In this document: positions 20,853 through 29,956 of the stretch, one piece after another
Position numbering within the stretch: the first letter of the stretch is position 1
Layout of the letters: each line of letters begins with the position of its first letter
Origin: Pseudomonas fluorescens
Lineage (GTDB): Bacteria > Pseudomonadota > Gammaproteobacteria > Pseudomonadales > Pseudomonadaceae
Length of the DNA stretch: 64,000 nucleotides
Assembly: GCF_900215245.1 (NCBI RefSeq)
Contig: NZ_LT907842.1
Location: 4,650,001 to 4,714,000 of the forward strand
Direction of reading: 5' to 3'
Position numbers and translations under genes: made by a program
The notes under the pieces: generated by a model
What the model saw: only the letters and a program-made list of their open reading frames with translations
Databases searched by the model: none
What the model was told of the DNA's origin: nothing

Positions 20853-20866
20853 TCAGAAAAATCCTA
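20853..20866. promoter_or_regulatory. Weak third candidate of the fimbrial-locus operator
   Basis: TCAGAAAAATCCTA matches TAGGAAATTTCCTA at 10 of 14 positions and the RcsB-box consensus TAAGAATATTCCTA at 11 of 14. It lies 85 bp upstream of the second EAL gene, a spacing similar to copy 1. It may be chance in AT-rich DNA. Confidence 0.3.
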
Positions 20867-20950
20867 ACAAAATTGCGGACGTTTCTACGCGAATGGCTTC
20901 GATCGTTTGCGCACACTCGTCCCCTCCCTTTAGCAAGCGAGAGAGCCGTC

Positions 20951-22177
20951 ATGTCCTTTACATCGCTCCGGGTGTTGGTACTCGAAGACCACCTTTTCCA
21001 GCGTTCCGTGGCCGTCAACCTGCTCAAACAACTGGGCTGCGGCGAGGTCCTGGAGGCGGGTAACGGCACCGAAGCCCTGGCTGTGCTGCAAGGCGCCGGT
21101 TCCGTGGACGTGGTGGTCTGTGACCTGCAAATGGAAGGCATGGACGGGCTGGAGTTCATTCAACGCATCAGTGCGACCGGCCAGGTCGGCGCAATTATTG
21201 TCAGCAGCGGGTTGCCGGGGGATGTACGCCGTGCTGTGAGCCAGATGGGCGCCTTGCTCGGCGTCAACATGCTCGGCGATACCGGCAAACCGTTGCAGGT
21301 GGAGACGTTGCAGCTGTTGCTCGAACGGGCCTTGAGTACCCGCCGCAGCACGCCGCAACCGCCGTCGAGCCTGGAACTGGCCGACGAGCAACAGGTGCGG
21401 CGGGCACTTCTCGAGCAACAACTGCAAGCCTATTACCAACCCAAGTTCGACTTGCACAGTGGCGCCGTGCTGGGCGTGGAGGTACTTGCTCGTTGGAACC
21501 ACCCCTTCCAGGGAGTGCTGTCACCGGCGGTGTTTCTGCCGGCGATGGAGCGCAGCGGCCTGATGGACGACTTGTTGTTTTGCCTGATGCAACAAGCGCT
21601 GGTCCTTCAGGGGCAGGCCCTGAGCCAGGGACTGGCCTTGGACTTGGCTTTCAATCTGCACGCCGCGCAGTTGGCCGACGTGGAACTGACGGCGCGGATC
21701 AAAACCCTCCTCGCCACCCATCAGACGCCCTGCGCCAGTGTGACGTTCGAGCTGACTGAAAGCGGATTGCTTGAAGTGCCGGCCGTCTCCCTGGAGAACC
21801 TGGTGCGTTTGCGCATGATGGGCTGCCGCTTGTCCATCGATGACTTCGGCGCCGGGTTCTCTTCGTTGCAGCGCCTGTGCCAGTTGCCGTTCACCGAAAT
21901 AAAACTCGACGCGGAATTCGTCCGCGGCCTGTTGCACGAGCCGCGCTGCCGAGCCGTCATCGGCAGCACCCTGGCCCTGGGGCAGACCCTGGGCATGTCG
22001 GTGGTGATCGAAGGCATTGAAACCACCGAACAGCATCAAGCATTGCTGGCATTGGGTTGCACCCAGGGGCAGGGCTATTGGCATGCACGCCCCATGAATG
22101 GCGTCGACCTGCTGCGCTGGTTGCAGCGCAGTGCCGGGCGGCCGGTGTCCAGCAACCTTGCCGGTGCCCATCGATGA
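20951..22177 (+). CDS. rocR: RocR-like response regulator: receiver plus EAL c-di-GMP phosphodiesterase
   Basis: This 408-residue protein has an intact receiver: acidic E12 and D13, acceptor D58 (CDLQMEGMDG) and K113 (GDTGKPLQ). The EAL domain is complete: E177 (EVLAR), N235, E267, D297/D298 (IDDFGAGFSS), K318, E354, E357 (VIEGIETTEQ) and Q374. These positions match P. aeruginosa RocR numbering with a constant offset of two. It should hydrolyse c-di-GMP when phosphorylated. It is paralogous to the protein at 9904, which has lost receiver residues. The stop overlaps the start of the pseudo-receiver gene (ATGA). Confidence 0.88.
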   Translation: MSFTSLRVLVLEDHLFQRSVAVNLLKQLGCGEVLEAGNGTEALAVLQGAGSVDVVVCDLQMEGMDGLEFIQRISATGQVGAIIVSSGLPGDVRRAVSQMGALLGVNMLGDTGKPLQVETLQLLLERALSTRRSTPQPPSSLELADEQQVRRALLEQQLQAYYQPKFDLHSGAVLGVEVLARWNHPFQGVLSPAVFLPAMERSGLMDDLLFCLMQQALVLQGQALSQGLALDLAFNLHAAQLADVELTARIKTLLATHQTPCASVTFELTESGLLEVPAVSLENLVRLRMMGCRLSIDDFGAGFSSLQRLCQLPFTEIKLDAEFVRGLLHEPRCRAVIGSTLALGQTLGMSVVIEGIETTEQHQALLALGCTQGQGYWHARPMNGVDLLRWLQRSAGRPVSSNLAGAHR

Positions 22178-22575
22178 TTAACAAAGCGCTGCGCATCATG
22201 ATTGCCGACCCCGAGCATGCTCAACGCCTGCGCCTGGAGCGCGATCTCAATCGCCAGGGCTATTACGCCATTGCGCCGGTTCCGAGCCTGAGCGACCTGC
22301 TCAACCTGGTGGAGTATGGCGACCGCGGCTTTGACCTGGTGCTGATGAATGCCAGCCTCGCCGGCAACGAGGGGTTCAACCTGGATGATTTCTGCCGTGA
22401 TCATTCCTCGGTGGGGCAGGTTTTCATCTACGACCTGCCGCCGCGGCAACTGACGATCCAGAGCGCGAAGATCGACGACCGCCTGGTGTTCAGCGCTGTA
22501 CAACTGCCGGAAGCGGCGTCAATCAGGCGGTTGGCGCACAAGGCTGACTTATCGCGTCTATCAGTCATTTCTTAA
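22174..22575 (+). CDS. Stand-alone pseudo-receiver protein
   Basis: This 133-residue protein looks like a lone response-regulator receiver: LRIMIADPEHAQRLRLERDL, then FDLVLMNASLAG where the acceptor Asp should be. N59 replaces the Asp, and the conserved Lys-Pro region reads QLPEAAS. It has no output domain. Translational coupling to the RocR-like gene (ATGA overlap) suggests the two proteins act together, for example by binding each other or the kinase receiver. Family assignment rests on pattern only. Confidence 0.6.
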   Translation: MINKALRIMIADPEHAQRLRLERDLNRQGYYAIAPVPSLSDLLNLVEYGDRGFDLVLMNASLAGNEGFNLDDFCRDHSSVGQVFIYDLPPRQLTIQSAKIDDRLVFSAVQLPEAASIRRLAHKADLSRLSVIS

Positions 22576-22647
22576 AAACACGAAATCTCTCAAGTCTGTG
22601 CAAAAAATGTCGACTACCTTCTAAATAACCCGAGAAGGAACATCGAC

Positions 22648-23007
22648 ATGAACGGTATGCGTTTGCCAATCGCTACAGGCTTCCTTGCGGTGTGGGCGGG
22701 GGCCTGCATGGCCTCATCCCAAGGTGTGATTCAATTTCATGGCAGCATTGTCGAGTCGGGATGTACGACTTCGGCAGGGAACAGCTCGGTGATGGAGTTG
22801 AAGGGGTGCCCGATGGCCAGCCGTGGCAACCATTTCGATGTACGTCCGGTCGCCAGCGTCAAAGCGTTGGGCAATGCCGCAGCCAACGTAAAGTTGGTAG
22901 CCGACATCGGCAACGGGCGCTATTACGACCAGCGGTATGTCTTGGTGGATAGCCTCGGAAAGCCAATTCAATCGGGTAACTACGTGATCACCATGACCTC
23001 GCCTTAA
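22648..23007 (+). CDS. Small type 1 pilin-like secreted protein
   Basis: This protein has 119 residues, with a signal peptide ending GACMA. The mature part begins like a type 1 pilin (SQGVIQFHGSIVESGCTTSAG) and has a second cysteine (MELKGCPM). It ends GNYVITMTSP, similar in pattern to a pilin terminal strand. It is about 60 residues shorter than the major subunit. A clear GAGAAGG site precedes the ATG, and the 70 bp upstream are AT-rich, so it may have its own promoter. It could be a minor or terminator subunit of the fimbria. Confidence 0.65.
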   Translation: MNGMRLPIATGFLAVWAGACMASSQGVIQFHGSIVESGCTTSAGNSSVMELKGCPMASRGNHFDVRPVASVKALGNAAANVKLVADIGNGRYYDQRYVLVDSLGKPIQSGNYVITMTSP

Positions 23008-23129
23008 GCGACCCTAGGGCGTTTTGAGCAGGATGAGCGTCAACAACGGGCCGAGAAACCTATAGAATGCTCGGCGGCGGCGCTGTTCTGCGTGGCCGTT
23101 TGATCACCGCCAGAGTACCTCGCCCGTCA

Positions 23130-24314
23130 ATGAGCCTTTCAGCCGCAACGCCCCAAGCCAACTGGCAACCGGTCATCGCCCTCGCGTTGGCCGCCTTTGT
23201 GTTCAATACCACCGAATTCGTGCCCGTTGGCCTGCTTAGCGCCATCGGCGCCAGCTTCGACATGCCCATCGCCAGCGTCGGCCTGATGCTCACCATCTAT
23301 GCCTGGATTGTGTCGCTGACCTCGCTGCCGGTGATGCTGCTGACGCGCAACGTTGAGCGGCGCAAGCTGCTGATCGTGCTGTTCGGCCTGTTTATCGCCA
23401 GCCACATTCTTTCCAGTGTCGCCACCAGTTTCGGCTTGTTGATGGTCAGCCGCATCGGCATCGCCTTGTCCCACGCGTTGTTCTGGTCGATCACTGCCTC
23501 GCTGGCGGTGCGCCTGGCGCCACACGGCAAGCAGGTGCAAGCCCTCGGCTTGCTGGCCACCGGCACCTCGCTGGCGATGGTCCTGGGCATTCCGTTGGGG
23601 CGCCTGCTCGGCGAAGCGATGGGTTGGCGCACCACGTTCCTGGTGATTGCCGCGTTCGCCGCCGCCCTGGTGTTCTGGTTGGCGCGCACCTTGCCGCCGC
23701 TGCCAAGCCAGAACTCCGGCTCGCTGCGCAGCCTGCCGTTGTTGTTCAAACGCCCTGCACTGGTGGCGCTCTATGTGCTCACCGCCATGACCGTCACCGC
23801 GCAATTCACCGCCTACAGCTACATCGAACCCTTCGTCGAAGGTGTCGCCGGCATGAGCAGCAATGCCGTAACCCTGATCCTGCTGGTGTTCGGTGGCGCG
23901 GGCATCATCGGCTCGCTGCTGTTCAGCCTGGTGCACCGCTTCAACCCGCACCTGTTTGTGGTCAGCGCGGTGTTCCTGCTCGCCGCGTGCCTGGCGCTGA
24001 TGCTGCCATTGAGCGGTGCCGAGGCGTACCTCGTCGGCCTGAGCGTGGTCTGGGGCATGGCGATCATGGGGTTTGGCCTGGCCATGCAGTCCAAGGTGCT
24101 GGTGCTGGCCCCGGACGCCACCGACGTGGCCATGGCGATGTTTTCCGGGATCTACAACATTGGCATCGGCGGCGGTGCGCTGATGGGCAGCTGGGTCGGC
24201 AGCCACTTCGGCTTCGCCTGGATCGGCGCGGCAGGCGGGTTGTTGGCGGCACTGGCGTTAATTGGGTATTGCCTGGCGATTCATCGGTTCGGGCAGGGTG
24301 TGGTGCGTCACTGA
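23130..24314 (+). CDS. sotB: Sugar efflux transporter, SotB-type MFS
   Basis: This inner-membrane exporter has 394 residues and twelve membrane segments. The N-terminal motif [18 protein letters not shown] is characteristic of the SotB/YdeA branch that exports arabinose and other sugars or IPTG. The MFS loop motif follows ([11 protein letters not shown]). The start at 23130 is chosen because the preceding in-frame codons lack hydrophobic or conserved character. It is followed after 15 bp by the LprI-like gene. Confidence 0.82.
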   Translation: MSLSAATPQANWQPVIALALAAFVFNTTEFVPVGLLSAIGASFDMPIASVGLMLTIYAWIVSLTSLPVMLLTRNVERRKLLIVLFGLFIASHILSSVATSFGLLMVSRIGIALSHALFWSITASLAVRLAPHGKQVQALGLLATGTSLAMVLGIPLGRLLGEAMGWRTTFLVIAAFAAALVFWLARTLPPLPSQNSGSLRSLPLLFKRPALVALYVLTAMTVTAQFTAYSYIEPFVEGVAGMSSNAVTLILLVFGGAGIIGSLLFSLVHRFNPHLFVVSAVFLLAACLALMLPLSGAEAYLVGLSVVWGMAIMGFGLAMQSKVLVLAPDATDVAMAMFSGIYNIGIGGGALMGSWVGSHFGFAWIGAAGGLLAALALIGYCLAIHRFGQGVVRH

Positions 24315-24329
24315 GGAGACAAACGTCTG

Positions 24330-24686
24330 ATGATCAAAACCCTTGCTATTGCAGTTCTTACGGGTGTTTGCGGGCTGCTGCTCAGCCCCGTAGCTTCGGC
24401 CGCCAGTTTCGACTGTGCCAAAGCCAAGGCGCCAGACGAAATCGCTGTCTGCCAGCACGTCAGCCTGAATGACCAGGATGTGACGATGGCATTGCTCTAC
24501 GACTTGAACAAACACTTCATGGCCATGGGCGCGCGGGGCTCATTGATGGACGGGCAAAGCGCGTGGCTCAAGCAGCGTCGTGCGTGCGGCGCGCAGGTGA
24601 GTTGCTTGACTGATGCCTATACGCAGCGGATCAGGATGTTGCGCCGGTTTATTGATGAGCAGGTGATGACGAAAGGGCCGTTCTAA
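24330..24686 (+). CDS. LprI/DUF1311-type secreted protein
   Basis: This protein has 118 residues, with a signal peptide ending SPVASAAS near residue 25. The mature domain has the DUF1311 pattern: FDCAKAKAPDEIAVCQ, a central Tyr/Leu-rich helix, then AWLKQRRACGAQVSCL and YTQRIRML. Four cysteines should form two disulfides. Some family members inhibit lysozyme; no such function can be shown here. GAGGAG precedes the start by 15 bp, and the gene probably shares a transcript with the exporter. Confidence 0.72.
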   Translation: MIKTLAIAVLTGVCGLLLSPVASAASFDCAKAKAPDEIAVCQHVSLNDQDVTMALLYDLNKHFMAMGARGSLMDGQSAWLKQRRACGAQVSCLTDAYTQRIRMLRRFIDEQVMTKGPF

Positions 24687-24749
24687 GACCCTGTTCGTCA
24701 TTCTACTTCCGGCTTTTGATAAACAGCCTGTGATTCATAGGCAGGACTA

Positions 24750-25673
24750 TCACAAGGCAGCCAGCACGGCCTCGAGTTTTTCCTGATCCCGCGCAAACTG
24801 CCGAATCCCTTCCGCCAGCTTTTCGGTTGCCATCGCATCTTCATTCGACGCCCAGCGGAACTGCGCTTCGGTCAACTGCTGACGCGCTTCGCCCTCGGCG
24901 CCCGGCACCAATTTGCGCGCCAGCGGGCCGGTATCTTCAGCGAGTTTTTGCAGCAAGTCCGGGCTGATGGTCAGGCGATCGCAACCGGCCAGTTGTTCGA
25001 TCTGGCTGAGGGTGCGGAAGCTGGCGCCCATGACCACGGTGTTGATCTGGTTGGCCTTGTAGTAGTTATAAATGCGCGTCACCGACTGCACGCCCGGGTC
25101 TTCAGCACCGGTGTAATCCAGGCCGGTGTTTTTGCGGTACCAGTCGTAAATGCGGCCCACGAATGGCGAGATCAGAAACACGCCCGCATCGGCGCAGGCC
25201 ACGGCCTGGGCGAACGAGAACAGCAGCGTGAGGTTGGTCTGGATGCCGGCTTTTTCCAGGCGTTCGGCGGTGCGGATGCCTTCCCAGGTGGAGGCCAGTT
25301 TGATCAGCACGCGGTCGCGGCCGATGCCGGCCTGGTCGTACAGGGCGATCAATTGGTTGGCCTTGGCCCAAAGTGCGTCTTCGTCAAAGGACAAACGTGC
25401 GTCGACTTCGGTGGAGATGCGCCCCGGGATCACTTTGAGAATGCCCGCGCCCACCGCTACCGCAAAGTGGTCACACGCCAGGCCCACATTCCCTTTGGAC
25501 AGGTTCACCGCGTTGCGCAGCAGCTCGGCGTATTCCGGGATGGCGGCGGCCTTGAGCAGCAGCGACGGGTTGGTGGTCGCGTCGACCGGGCGCAGGCGGC
25601 TGATGGCTTCCAGGTCGCCGGTGTCGCAGACCACGGTGGTGAATTGCTTGAGTTGTTCGAGCTTGGACGTCAT
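24750..25673 (-). CDS. tal: Transaldolase
   Basis: Transaldolase of the pentose phosphate pathway (307 residues) transfers dihydroxyacetone from sedoheptulose 7-phosphate to glyceraldehyde 3-phosphate in the cytoplasm. Conserved motifs include [14 protein letters not shown], the Schiff-base Lys region ([14 protein letters not shown]), [16 protein letters not shown] and [12 protein letters not shown]. The length fits the TalB class. It is transcribed alone, convergent with the LprI-like gene. The upstream DNA holds only a gene remnant. Confidence 0.95.
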   Translation of the reverse strand: MTSKLEQLKQFTTVVCDTGDLEAISRLRPVDATTNPSLLLKAAAIPEYAELLRNAVNLSKGNVGLACDHFAVAVGAGILKVIPGRISTEVDARLSFDEDALWAKANQLIALYDQAGIGRDRVLIKLASTWEGIRTAERLEKAGIQTNLTLLFSFAQAVACADAGVFLISPFVGRIYDWYRKNTGLDYTGAEDPGVQSVTRIYNYYKANQINTVVMGASFRTLSQIEQLAGCDRLTISPDLLQKLAEDTGPLARKLVPGAEGEARQQLTEAQFRWASNEDAMATEKLAEGIRQFARDQEKLEAVLAAL

Positions 25674-25821
25674 GGGCGGCGGTCTCCAGAGGCGGCAGGG
25701 GACACCCGTTGTACCATTTCCCGAGCCGCTTGTTTACCCGCTCGCCGATCCGCCAGGCCTCAGGGACGCTGGTGTTCTGCGGCCAACGGTTCTGGAACAA
25801 CTGCACGTCTACCTCTTGGAA

Positions 25822-25983
25822 CTAGCCGTTGCGCGTAAACGGCGCGGTCGCGAGCCACCTCAGCAGGTGGGCTTGATCATCACTGCCCACCCCCATCAGC
25901 GAACCCAACGGTGTGCCGTCGGCGCCCAGTAACGGCCCGGCAACCGCGACGGCCAAAGGAAACCCTTGCCCTTCTTTGACCGT
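25822..25983 (-). pseudogene. Gene remnant, possibly an IclR/GAF-type effector domain end
   Basis: The frame between a TGA at 25984-25986 and a TAG at 25822-25824 reads VKEGQGFPLAVAVAGPLLGA, then DGTPLGSLMGVGSDD. The wording resembles an IclR or GAF effector domain (xVAxPLxxxDGxxxGxL). No suitable start codon or upstream domain is present. The interval between transaldolase and the small gene at 26001 is otherwise empty, so this looks like the tail of a deleted regulator. Family is uncertain. Confidence 0.3.
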
Positions 25984-26000
25984 TCACGCCCACCGGCGGC

Positions 26001-26234
26001 CTACCCATTTGATACACGGACTTGATAGCGAGGCATGTCTGTACAAGACAAGGTTTGGGTATCAATGTAACCCCTCGCGTCAGCTAACGTCGGTTGGCTC
26101 ACGGTCCTGCTTCCATCTGGTTTTACAACGCGATAGGCGTTGGCCTGACCGACCAGGTTGCCATAGCTGTCGTAGTGACCGCCGCATGGCCCTGCCTCAA
26201 TTCGATAACCTTTGTAGTCTTCGACGAATGCCAT
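26001..26234 (-). CDS. Small hypothetical protein
   Basis: This 77-residue protein starts MAFVEDYKGYRIEAGPCGGH, followed by AYRVVKPDGSRTVSQPTLAD. It has no signal peptide or membrane segment. The ATG at 26234 is chosen because AAGGA lies 8 nt upstream; the ATG two codons earlier is too close to that site. It resembles the many short basic proteins of Pseudomonas with a YxGYRI opening, but I know no function. Confidence 0.5.
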   Translation of the reverse strand: MAFVEDYKGYRIEAGPCGGHYDSYGNLVGQANAYRVVKPDGSRTVSQPTLADARGYIDTQTLSCTDMPRYQVRVSNG

Positions 26235-26382
26235 GGTCATGTTCCTTGCAGGGTGGGTTGACCACGTCAGACTAAGAAGCATCGCAGGGAGCGTCTACTG
26301 TGAAAACTAACAGGCTCTCAGAACAAACGGCGATAGGTTTTATCGCAAGGCACGCTTGACGAATGAGGCGCGACGCTTGGCC

Positions 26383-27327
26383 TCACGGCGTCCACGTCTG
26401 CACCGCCTGCGCATCCACCGCCTGGGGTAACAGCCCCGCCTTGAAGAACGCATCGGCAATCTTCTGCTGTTCACCCAACTGGTCCACCGTCACCGGCTGC
26501 ACCTCATAGCTGCGGTGCGCATTGGCGGCTTCAACCGTGGCCACGTCCAGATTGCCCCACAGTGGGCCGAGCACTTTCGCGGCGTCCTGCGGGTTGGTTT
26601 TCAGCCATTTACCGGTTTTTTCCAGCTGCTCATACACCACCTTCAACACCTCGGGGTGCGCCTTGGCGTAAGACGTGCCGGTCAGGTAATAGCGCTTGTA
26701 ACTGGCCAGCCCGGCGCCATCGGCGAGGGTGCGCGTCGGTAGCTGGCGTTGCACGCTGGTGAGGAAGGGTTCCCAGGTGACCCAGGCGTCGACCTTGTTG
26801 TTTTCGAACGCTGCGCGACCATCGGCCGGTGACAGATAGGCCGGCTCGATATCCGAAAAGGCCAGGCCGGCCTTGGCCAGCGCGGCGATCAATAAGTAGT
26901 GGGTGCCGGCCGCCTTGGTCACCGCGATTTTTTTGCCTTTCAGGTCCGCCAATTGCTGGATCGGCGAGTCCTTGCGCACCACGATGGCCTGGGCTGACGG
27001 CGAGGGCGCTTCCTGGGCGAAGTAGGTGAGCTTGGCCTGGGCCGCCTGCGCGAAGATCGGCACGGTGTCGGCCACGTCAGCGCTGATGTCCACGTTGCCC
27101 ACATTCAGGGCTTCGAGCAGCGGCAGGCCGCTGGGGAACTCGTGCCAGCTCACACCGATATCGTCGGCTTTGAGGGCTTTTTCCAGGGTGCCCTGAGTTT
27201 TCAGCAGGGTGATCAGGGTCGAGGACTTCTGGTAACCGATGCGCACGGTTTCCTGGGCTTGTGCGCTCAGGGCGACGGAACAGGCCAGCAGCCCGATAAC
27301 AAGGGCGAGGGGACGACGAATAGGCAT
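26383..27327 (-). CDS. Aliphatic sulfonate-type ABC substrate-binding protein (SsuA-like)
   Basis: This periplasmic binding protein has 314 residues and a signal peptide ending LSAQAQ near residue 25. The opening VRIGYQKSSTLITLLKTQG and the central LKGKKIAVTKAAGTHYLL, then VDAWVTWEPFL, are strongly SsuA-like. It is divergent from the monooxygenase operon at 27535 and shares its AT-rich 207-bp intergenic region. It probably delivers an organosulfur ligand to the permease/ATPase pair encoded at 29943-31720, alongside the second binding protein at 28889. Confidence 0.85.
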   Translation of the reverse strand: MPIRRPLALVIGLLACSVALSAQAQETVRIGYQKSSTLITLLKTQGTLEKALKADDIGVSWHEFPSGLPLLEALNVGNVDISADVADTVPIFAQAAQAKLTYFAQEAPSPSAQAIVVRKDSPIQQLADLKGKKIAVTKAAGTHYLLIAALAKAGLAFSDIEPAYLSPADGRAAFENNKVDAWVTWEPFLTSVQRQLPTRTLADGAGLASYKRYYLTGTSYAKAHPEVLKVVYEQLEKTGKWLKTNPQDAAKVLGPLWGNLDVATVEAANAHRSYEVQPVTVDQLGEQQKIADAFFKAGLLPQAVDAQAVQTWTP

Positions 27328-27534
27328 GGTGCGCTCGATTTTCAGCGAAATATCTTCAAGCTTAAAGTTCTAAAAAGCATTCGATAAATACTCTTTTGAT
27401 CTGAGCTTAGGTGGCTTTTTTGAGGTTTCGGCGAATCGGGCATAACCATAGAATTATATCGTTCTTTCATAATAGGAGATTATTAATATAAGTTTTAGGC
27501 CTGAATCTATTCTGCCCCGCTGCCAAGGCTTCCC
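27328..27534. promoter_or_regulatory. Divergent AT-rich promoter region of the sulfonate gene set
   Basis: This 207-bp interval between the SsuA-like gene and the monooxygenase operon is far richer in AT than the flanking genes (for example 27449-27492). Divergent sulfur-starvation genes are usually activated by CysB-type LysR proteins from such intervals. No site could be assigned with certainty. Confidence 0.4.
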
Positions 27535-28866
27535 ATGACAACCAGCCGCCAAATCCACTTATCCGCCTTCTTGTTGAGCGGTCCCGTGGTGCACAGCCAC
27601 GCGGTGTGGCGCCACCCTGAAACCGTCGGCAATTACCTTGACCCCGCGTATTACGCTCGCGTGGCCAAGGTGGTAGAAGAAGGCCTGTTCGACTTCCTGT
27701 TTTTCGCTGATCGCCTGGCTGTGGGCGACCAGATGGGCGGCTCGCGTGAGTTCGCCTTGCGCTACGGCGCCCAGGACGCCACGCGCCTCGACCCCTTACC
27801 GATCCTTTCCTACCTGGTCGGCCAAACCACCAAACTGGGCCTGGGCGCGACCCGCTCCACGACCTACTACGAACCGGCGCATATCGCCCGCGAATTCGCC
27901 ACGCTCGACCACCTGTCCAAGGGCCGTGCGGCCTGGAATATCGTGACCTCGATGAACGACAGCGAAGGGCGCCTGTTCGGCAAGGACAAGCACCTGGAAC
28001 ACGACCTGCGCTACGACCGCGCGGATGAATTTGTCGAGGTCGCGCTGAAACTCTGGAACAGCTGGGGCGAGGGCGCGCTCAAGCTGGACCGCGACAGCGG
28101 CGTGCTCGCCGACCCTGCGCTGATCCAGTCGGTGCAGCATCAGGGCGACTGGTTCAAGGTCGAAGGCCCGCTGAATATCCCACGCACGCCCCAGGGCCGG
28201 CCGGTACTGATCCAGGCGGGTTCGTCCGGGCGCGGTCGGCGGTTTGGCGCGCGCTGGGCCGAGGCGATTTTCACCATTCACCCACACCTGGCGGCCATGC
28301 GCGCCTTCCGCGAGGACGTGCGCGCCCAGGTGGTGCAACAAGGTCGCGATGCCGACAGTTGCAAAGTGCTGACTGCGGTAATGCCGTTTATTGGCGGCAG
28401 CGAAGCCGAGGCACGCGCCAAACGCGACACACACAACGCCCTGGCGCGGCCCGAGTTGGGCCTGGTGACACTGGCTTCGCAGCTGAATGTGGACCTCTCG
28501 CCCTTCCCGTTGAACGCCACCTTGGCCGAAGTGGCGCGGTCGCCATTGGTGCACGCCGCTGCCGCCGAAAAGCTGCTGATGCAGGGGCCCGAAATAACCC
28601 TGGAACACCTCGGCCGCATCTTTGCCAGCAGCGTGCGCGTGCCGCAATTGGTGGGCACCGGGGCGCAGATCGCCGATCAGTTAGCCGAGCTGTTCGAGCA
28701 AGGTGGTTGTGACGGGTTTGTGATTTCACCGGGCTACTTGCCGGGCTCGTTCAGCGAATTTGTCGAGAGCGTGATTCCGCATTTGCAGCGCAAAGGGCTG
28801 TTCCGCACGGCGTACGAAGGTTCGACGCTGCGCGAGCATCTGGGGCTGGCCGATCTCACTAACTGA
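27535..28866 (+). CDS. LLM-class FMN-dependent monooxygenase (NtaA/SnaA/DszA-like)
   Basis: This cytoplasmic monooxygenase (443 residues) uses reduced FMN supplied by a separate reductase. The N-terminal IHLSAFLLSGPVVHSHAVWRH, SRTTYYEPAHIAREFATLDH-like region and GRAAWNIVTS are typical of the NtaA/SnaA/DszA branch of bacterial luciferase-like proteins. Members desulfurise or degrade organosulfur compounds and chelators. It starts the operon with the binding protein, permease and ATPase that follow, so it likely acts on what that transporter brings in. No flavin reductase gene is nearby. Confidence 0.85.
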   Translation: MTTSRQIHLSAFLLSGPVVHSHAVWRHPETVGNYLDPAYYARVAKVVEEGLFDFLFFADRLAVGDQMGGSREFALRYGAQDATRLDPLPILSYLVGQTTKLGLGATRSTTYYEPAHIAREFATLDHLSKGRAAWNIVTSMNDSEGRLFGKDKHLEHDLRYDRADEFVEVALKLWNSWGEGALKLDRDSGVLADPALIQSVQHQGDWFKVEGPLNIPRTPQGRPVLIQAGSSGRGRRFGARWAEAIFTIHPHLAAMRAFREDVRAQVVQQGRDADSCKVLTAVMPFIGGSEAEARAKRDTHNALARPELGLVTLASQLNVDLSPFPLNATLAEVARSPLVHAAAAEKLLMQGPEITLEHLGRIFASSVRVPQLVGTGAQIADQLAELFEQGGCDGFVISPGYLPGSFSEFVESVIPHLQRKGLFRTAYEGSTLREHLGLADLTN

Positions 28867-28888
28867 TTTGATAAAAGGGATATTTCGC

Positions 28889-29956
28889 ATGCCAGCTTTT
28901 GATCACTTAACCCGCCGCCGTCTGCTCGGCCTGGCCGGCATCACCCTGGCCAGCCCCTTGCTGCTGTCCCTGCCACGCCTGGGCCTGGCAGCCAATGAAC
29001 AGGCGGGCCACAACACGCCACAGGAGCCGGCCGGCACTGGCGAGTTTATCCGCCTCGATGCGCCACGCTCACTCAAGCTGGCGGTCAACCTCAATGCGGT
29101 GTGCCTGGCCCCGGTGGTGATTGCCCACGGCCAGGGGTTCTTCAAGAAGCACAACCTTGAGGTTGAACTCGTCAACTTCGGCAACTCCACCGAAGTGCTG
29201 CTCGAAGCCATCGCCACCGGCAAGGCCGATGCGGGCGTGGGCATGGCACTGCGTTGGCTCAAGGCGCTGGAGCAGGGCTTTGATGTGAAACTCACTGCCG
29301 GCACCCATGGCGGTTGCCTGCGGTTGCTCAGTGCGGTGAACGGCGGCGTGACGAAACTGGAAGACCTCAAGGGCAAGGCCATCGGCGTCACCGACATGGC
29401 CAGTCCGGACCGTAATTTCTTCTCGATCCTGCTGAAAAAACACGGCGTCGACCCGGTGCGCGATGTCGAATGGCGCCTGTACCCGGCCGACCTGCTGGGC
29501 ACCGCTCTGGCGCGCGGCGAAGTGCAGGCGGTCAGCGGCAGTGACCCCTTCATGTACCGCTTGATAAAGTCCGGCGTGGCGCGCGAATTGTCCACCAACC
29601 TGGTGGAGGAATACGCCAACCTCAGCTGCTGCGTGGTGGGCGTTACCGGCAAGTTGGTGCGCGAAGACAAGCGCGTGGTGGCGGCGCTGACCCAGGCCAT
29701 TCTGGAAGCCCACGATTATTCCGTGCAGCACCCCGAAGCGGTTGCCAAGGGCTTCCAGGCCTATGCGTTGAACACCTCGACCGAAGAAGTGCAGGCGATC
29801 CTCCACGATCACACCCATGGCCACCATGCGGTCGGCGCGGCGCTGACCCAGGAAATCACCACCTACGTCACCGACCTGAAAACCGTGGAAGTCATCAGCA
29901 AAGGCACCGATCCGGTGGAATTTGCCAAGGAGATCACCGCTGATGTCTTCAGTTGA
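28889..29956 (+). CDS. ABC substrate-binding protein with Tat-type signal (sulfonate/nitrate class)
   Basis: This binding protein has 355 residues. The N-terminus carries a twin-arginine stretch (LTRRRLLGLAGITLASPLLL), suggesting export by Tat in folded form. The mature part fits the NMT1/SsuA class (LKLAVNLNAVCLAPVVIAHG, then IATGKADAGVGMALRWLKA). The ATG at 28889 is supported by AAAAGGGA 8 nt upstream. It overlaps the permease start by 14 bp. It is probably the main binding protein for the transporter encoded here. Confidence 0.85.
   Translation: MPAFDHLTRRRLLGLAGITLASPLLLSLPRLGLAANEQAGHNTPQEPAGTGEFIRLDAPRSLKLAVNLNAVCLAPVVIAHGQGFFKKHNLEVELVNFGNSTEVLLEAIATGKADAGVGMALRWLKALEQGFDVKLTAGTHGGCLRLLSAVNGGVTKLEDLKGKAIGVTDMASPDRNFFSILLKKHGVDPVRDVEWRLYPADLLGTALARGEVQAVSGSDPFMYRLIKSGVARELSTNLVEEYANLSCCVVGVTGKLVREDKRVVAALTQAILEAHDYSVQHPEAVAKGFQAYALNTSTEEVQAILHDHTHGHHAVGAALTQEITTYVTDLKTVEVISKGTDPVEFAKEITADVFS

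Noticed and set aside
23139..24206. Minus-strand frame (355 codons)
   Set aside because: It is antisense to the SotB-type exporter; the sequence is Gln/His/Arg-rich noise.
25685..25806. Upstream extension of the transaldolase region on the minus strand (NRWPQNTSVPEAW)
   Set aside because: It is in a different frame from transaldolase, lacks a ribosome binding site and has no recognisable family.
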